From: Pyrinomonadaceae bacterium
Lineage (GTDB): Bacteria > Acidobacteriota > Blastocatellia > Pyrinomonadales > Pyrinomonadaceae
Assembly (NCBI GenBank): GCA_026786155.1
Contig: JAJAYR010000233.1
Span: 1 to 8,108, forward strand
Length of the DNA stretch: 8,108 nucleotides
Direction of reading: 5' to 3'
Shown: in pieces, positions 5,804-8,108 of the stretch
Layout: every line of letters starts with the position of its first letter
How positions within the stretch are numbered: the first letter of the stretch is position 1
Notes under the pieces: generated by a model
Seen by the model: only the letters and a program-made list of their open reading frames with translations
Databases searched by the model: none
Told to the model about the DNA's origin: nothing
Position numbers and translations under genes: made by a program

Positions 5804-5890
5804 AAAAATTCCTAAATCAACGCAGCGAATAGACCGACGAACAATGAGAATTTGGCGAAATCTCTGTTATAATTACCAAAAATTCCTAAA
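5804..5890. repeat. 13-bp direct repeat flanking the peptidase promoter
   Basis: AAAAATTCCTAAA occurs at 5804-5816 and again at 5878-5890, 74 bases apart, with the extended -10 element between them. It could be a paired regulator site or a trace of a small duplication. The AT-rich content makes chance possible. Confidence 0.3.
5865..5873 (+). promoter_or_regulatory. Extended -10 promoter of the S46 peptidase
   Basis: TGTTATAAT is a perfect extended -10 element (TG-N-TATAAT) on the + strand. The region 17 bases upstream (TGAGAA at 5845-5850) is a poor -35, which extended -10 promoters tolerate. Transcription would start near 5880 and leave a leader of about 72 bases before the ATG at 5952. 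Confidence 0.6.
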
Positions 5891-5924
5891 AAAATTAGAA
5901 TAAAAACAATCTGAATAATTATCT

Positions 5925-5943
5925 GCTTTCCTTTGGCGAAAGC
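5925..5943 (+). promoter_or_regulatory. Leader hairpin directly before the peptidase start
   Basis: GCTTTC (5925-5930) and GAAAGC (5938-5943) form a six-base-pair stem with a seven-base loop, ending eight bases before the ATG at 5952. It occupies the place where a Shine-Dalgarno would be expected; none is present. It may influence initiation, but a six-pair stem can arise by chance. Confidence 0.3.
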
Positions 5944-5951
5944 CCAATAAT

Positions 5952-8024
5952 ATGAAAAAAATATCAACTTTGTTAGTGCTTTTCAGTTTTTTAATCAGCA
6001 CTCCCGCCGCCTTTGCCGATGAAGGAATGTGGACTTTCGACAATCCGCCGCTCAAGCAATGGAAAGAGCGTTACAATTTCGAGCCGACGAAGGAATGGCT
6101 CGACAACGTGCGGCTCGCGTCCGTCCGTCTGAACGACGGCGGTTCGGGCGGGTTCGTCTCCCCCAACGGTCTGCTCGTAACCAACCAGCACGTCGCCGCC
6201 GGACAACTGCAAAAACTTTCGACGAAGGAAAACGATTTGACCAAAAACGGTTTTTACGCCCGCAGCCGCGGCGAAGAATTAAAAGCACCGGATTTGGAAG
6301 TCAATGTGCTGGTTTCTTTTGAAAATGTTACAGAGCGCGTTCAGTCGGCAGCCCAAGCGGGCGGCAGCGACAAAGCGGCAAGCGAACAGCGCAAAGCCGT
6401 TATCGCGCAGATTGAAAAAGAATCAATCGAAAAAACCGGCTTGAAAAGCGATGTCGTATCGTTTTACAGCGGCGGCGAATACTGGCTTTACCGCCACAAA
6501 AAATATACGGACATTCGCCTTGTTTTCGCGGCGGAAGAACAAATCGCGTTTTTCGGCGGCGATTATGATAATTTTACTTTTCCGCGCCACGATTTGGATG
6601 TTACATTTCTCCGCGCCTACGAAAACGGGCAGCCTGCGAAAACGCCGAATTTTTTCAAATGGTCGGAAACCGGCGCAACCGACGGCGAATTTGTTGTCGC
6701 TTCGGGCAGTCCGGGTTCGACGGCGCGATTATTGACCGTCGCGCAGTTGGCGTATCAGCGTGATGTCGGCAATCCTTTGCAGAAACAGGTTTGGACGGCA
6801 CGGCTCAACGCGCTCGAAAGTTATTCAAAACTCGGCGCGGAACAAGCCCGACAAGCGGGCGGCGCGATGCGTTCCTTCAGCAATTCGCTGAAACGTCTGA
6901 CCGGACAGCAGGACGGCTTGCTGATGCCGCGAATGTTCGCCAAAAAAGAAGCGGAAGAAAAAACGCTGAAGGACGAATTGGCGAAAAAGCCCGCATTGCA
7001 GAAAATTTACGCGCCTGCGTGGGAGCAAATTTCCGTCGCTTACGGCGGACTTCCGGCGATGGCGAAACGGCTGGCGTTTTCCAATCTGGCGGCTGCGCGG
7101 CTCGGAACGATTGCCTTGCAACTCGTTCGCTACAGCGCGGAAATCAAAAAACCGAACGACCGGCGCTATGACGAATTCCGCGATTCGCGGCTCGAATCAT
7201 TCAAATTCGGTCTGCTCTCGCCCGCGCCGATTTATCCCGAATTAGAAGAAACGGCTTTAACTGCGTGGCTCGCCGAAGGCGTGAAAACATTGGGCGCAAA
7301 TGACCCGTTCGTCAAAGCCGCGCTCGGCGATGCCGACGCTGCGGAAGTCGTCAAACGCGCCGTCCGCGAAACTAAATTAAAAGATGTCGCGTTTAGAAAA
7401 TCGCTGCTCGAAGGCGGCGCGGACGCGATTGCTAATTCTACCGACCCGATGATTATGCTGGCGCGGCGCGTCGAGCCGATTATTCGGGAACTTCGCGCCT
7501 TGAACGAAGAAAAAATTCTCAACGTCGAATCGAGCGCGGGCGAAAAAATCGCTAAAGCGCGTTTCGCCGTCTATGGCAGAACGATTGCGCCCGATGCGAA
7601 TTTCAATCTGCGAATCAGTTACGGCAAAGTCAAAGGTTACGAGGAAGACACGACGCTCGTGCCATATAAGACGACGTTTTTCGGTTTATACGACCGCGCA
7701 GAAAGTTTCGGCGAAAAACCGCCGTATGATTTGCCGGTGCGCTACAAAAATGGGCGCGATAAATTGGATTTATCAACGCCGCTCAATTTCGTCTATACGG
7801 CGGACACCATCGGCGGCAATTCCGGCTCGCCCGTCATCAATCGCAGCGCTGAATTAGTCGGTTTGAACTTCGACAGCAACATCCAAAAACTTTCCAATCG
7901 CTATTGGTATATTGAAGAAAATGAAGGCTCGCGGGCGGTCGCCGTTCACAGCGCGGGAATTTTGGAAGCGTTGCGAAAACTCTACGACGCGCCGGAGTTG
8001 GTTAGAGAATTAACCGGAAAATAA
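5952..8024 (+). CDS. Secreted S46 family dipeptidyl peptidase (DPP7/DPP11-like)
   Basis: S46 peptidases are chymotrypsin-fold serine exopeptidases that release dipeptides from the N-terminus of peptides in the periplasm. Porphyromonas DPP7 and DPP11 are the known examples, at about 710-720 residues. This protein has 690. A signal peptide (KK, hydrophobic core, likely cut after AFA at 20-22) implies export. The catalytic triad can be placed as His80 in LLVTNQH, an Asp in PRHDLDVTF (most likely Asp216), and Ser624 in GGNSGSPV. FGGDYDNFTFPRH (201-213) is the family hallmark. The helical cap domain, about 280-540, lies between the two halves of the fold. Eighteen residues after the catalytic serine, where DPP11 has Arg673 (acidic P1) and DPP7 has Gly673 (hydrophobic P1), this protein has Ser642 (NFDSN). 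Specificity is therefore open. The ATG at 5952 gives a complete signal peptide but lacks a Shine-Dalgarno. It likely feeds peptide-derived amino acids to the cell. Confidence 0.94.
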   Translation: MKKISTLLVLFSFLISTPAAFADEGMWTFDNPPLKQWKERYNFEPTKEWLDNVRLASVRLNDGGSGGFVSPNGLLVTNQHVAAGQLQKLSTKENDLTKNGFYARSRGEELKAPDLEVNVLVSFENVTERVQSAAQAGGSDKAASEQRKAVIAQIEKESIEKTGLKSDVVSFYSGGEYWLYRHKKYTDIRLVFAAEEQIAFFGGDYDNFTFPRHDLDVTFLRAYENGQPAKTPNFFKWSETGATDGEFVVASGSPGSTARLLTVAQLAYQRDVGNPLQKQVWTARLNALESYSKLGAEQARQAGGAMRSFSNSLKRLTGQQDGLLMPRMFAKKEAEEKTLKDELAKKPALQKIYAPAWEQISVAYGGLPAMAKRLAFSNLAAARLGTIALQLVRYSAEIKKPNDRRYDEFRDSRLESFKFGLLSPAPIYPELEETALTAWLAEGVKTLGANDPFVKAALGDADAAEVVKRAVRETKLKDVAFRKSLLEGGADAIANSTDPMIMLARRVEPIIRELRALNEEKILNVESSAGEKIAKARFAVYGRTIAPDANFNLRISYGKVKGYEEDTTLVPYKTTFFGLYDRAESFGEKPPYDLPVRYKNGRDKLDLSTPLNFVYTADTIGGNSGSPVINRSAELVGLNFDSNIQKLSNRYWYIEENEGSRAVAVHSAGILEALRKLYDAPELVRELTGK

Positions 8025-8060
8025 TCAATTGATAAAATCCAAATAATTGAGTTTTTCCTG

Positions 8061-8108
8061 GCGTTCTTTGCGCCTTTGCGTGATCAAAGTTGTCTCACGC
8101 AAAGACGC
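8061..8108. repeat. Inverted repeat downstream of the peptidase, cut by the window edge
   Basis: GCGCCTTTGCGTGA (8070-8083) pairs with TCACGCAAAGACGC (8095-8108) at 12 of 14 positions around an 11-base loop. The left arm continues back to 8061 with another CTTTGCG unit, and the partner sequence runs off the right end. The units resemble those of the repeat after moaC (CTTTCGCG there, CTTTGCG here). It begins 36 bases after the peptidase stop, so it may act as a terminator or 3'-end structure. It is incomplete in this window. Confidence 0.65.

Larger units (their letters stand above)
5653..5951. other. Divergent intergenic region, mgtC-like / S46 peptidase
   Basis: This AT-rich, 299-base region separates the divergent MgtC/SapB and S46 peptidase genes and holds no credible coding sequence. 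It contains the GTTAC triple repeat at the left end, a nested hairpin (5738-5775), an extended -10 promoter for the peptidase (5865-5873), a 13-bp direct repeat (5804-5816 and 5878-5890) and a hairpin just before the peptidase start (5925-5943). For mgtC I find no good promoter; TAAACT at 5693-5688 on the minus strand is a weak -10 candidate without a matching -35. Confidence 0.7.

Overview
The window is ordinary bacterial chromosome of about 50% G+C holding one gene fragment and seven complete protein genes, with compact intergenic regions rich in small repeats. The best guess for the source is an environmental member of the Acidobacteriota, possibly Blastocatellia. This is inferred from the mixed codon usage, the S46 peptidase, the scarcity of Shine-Dalgarno sequences and the short intergenic repeats built from CTTTGCG/CTTTCGCG units. 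No ribosomal or other marker gene is present, so the placement is tentative.

Layout. Positions 1-154 (+) are the tail of an unidentified gene, followed 14 bases later by moaC (169-633, +), the molybdenum-cofactor cyclic pyranopterin monophosphate synthase. An inverted repeat (632-712) separates moaC from a convergent Tat-exported flavin amine oxidase (720-2084, -). Upstream of the oxidase, 2123-2292 is a 170-bp imperfect palindrome made of six GGC-N3-GCC mini-hairpins. Next come a B12-binding-type radical SAM protein (2312-4060, -) with a good sigma-70-like promoter, then a DedA membrane protein (4146-4742, -), a DUF4383-like four-helix membrane protein (4790-5161, -) and an MgtC/SapB membrane protein (5161-5652, -). 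A 299-bp AT-rich divergent intergenic region (5653-5951) carries three helically phased GTTAC repeats next to mgtC and an extended -10 promoter for a secreted S46 dipeptidyl peptidase (5952-8024, +). The window ends in another inverted repeat (8061-8108).

How the genes relate. MgtC/SapB and the DUF4383-like gene overlap (TGATG), and DedA follows after 47 bases, so these three probably form a membrane or envelope-stress operon. The peptidase and amine oxidase are both predicted to be exported and could contribute to peptide and amine use outside the cytoplasm, but they are not adjacent. moaC and the radical SAM gene look like independent units. No phage, IS transposase, CRISPR, tRNA or rRNA is visible.

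I see no convincing new multi-gene system. The most unusual structures are the palindromic six-hairpin element, whose outermost hairpins differ by compensatory changes, and the 11-bp-phased triple repeat abutting mgtC. The S46 peptidase also has a serine at the position that sets P1 specificity in characterised relatives.
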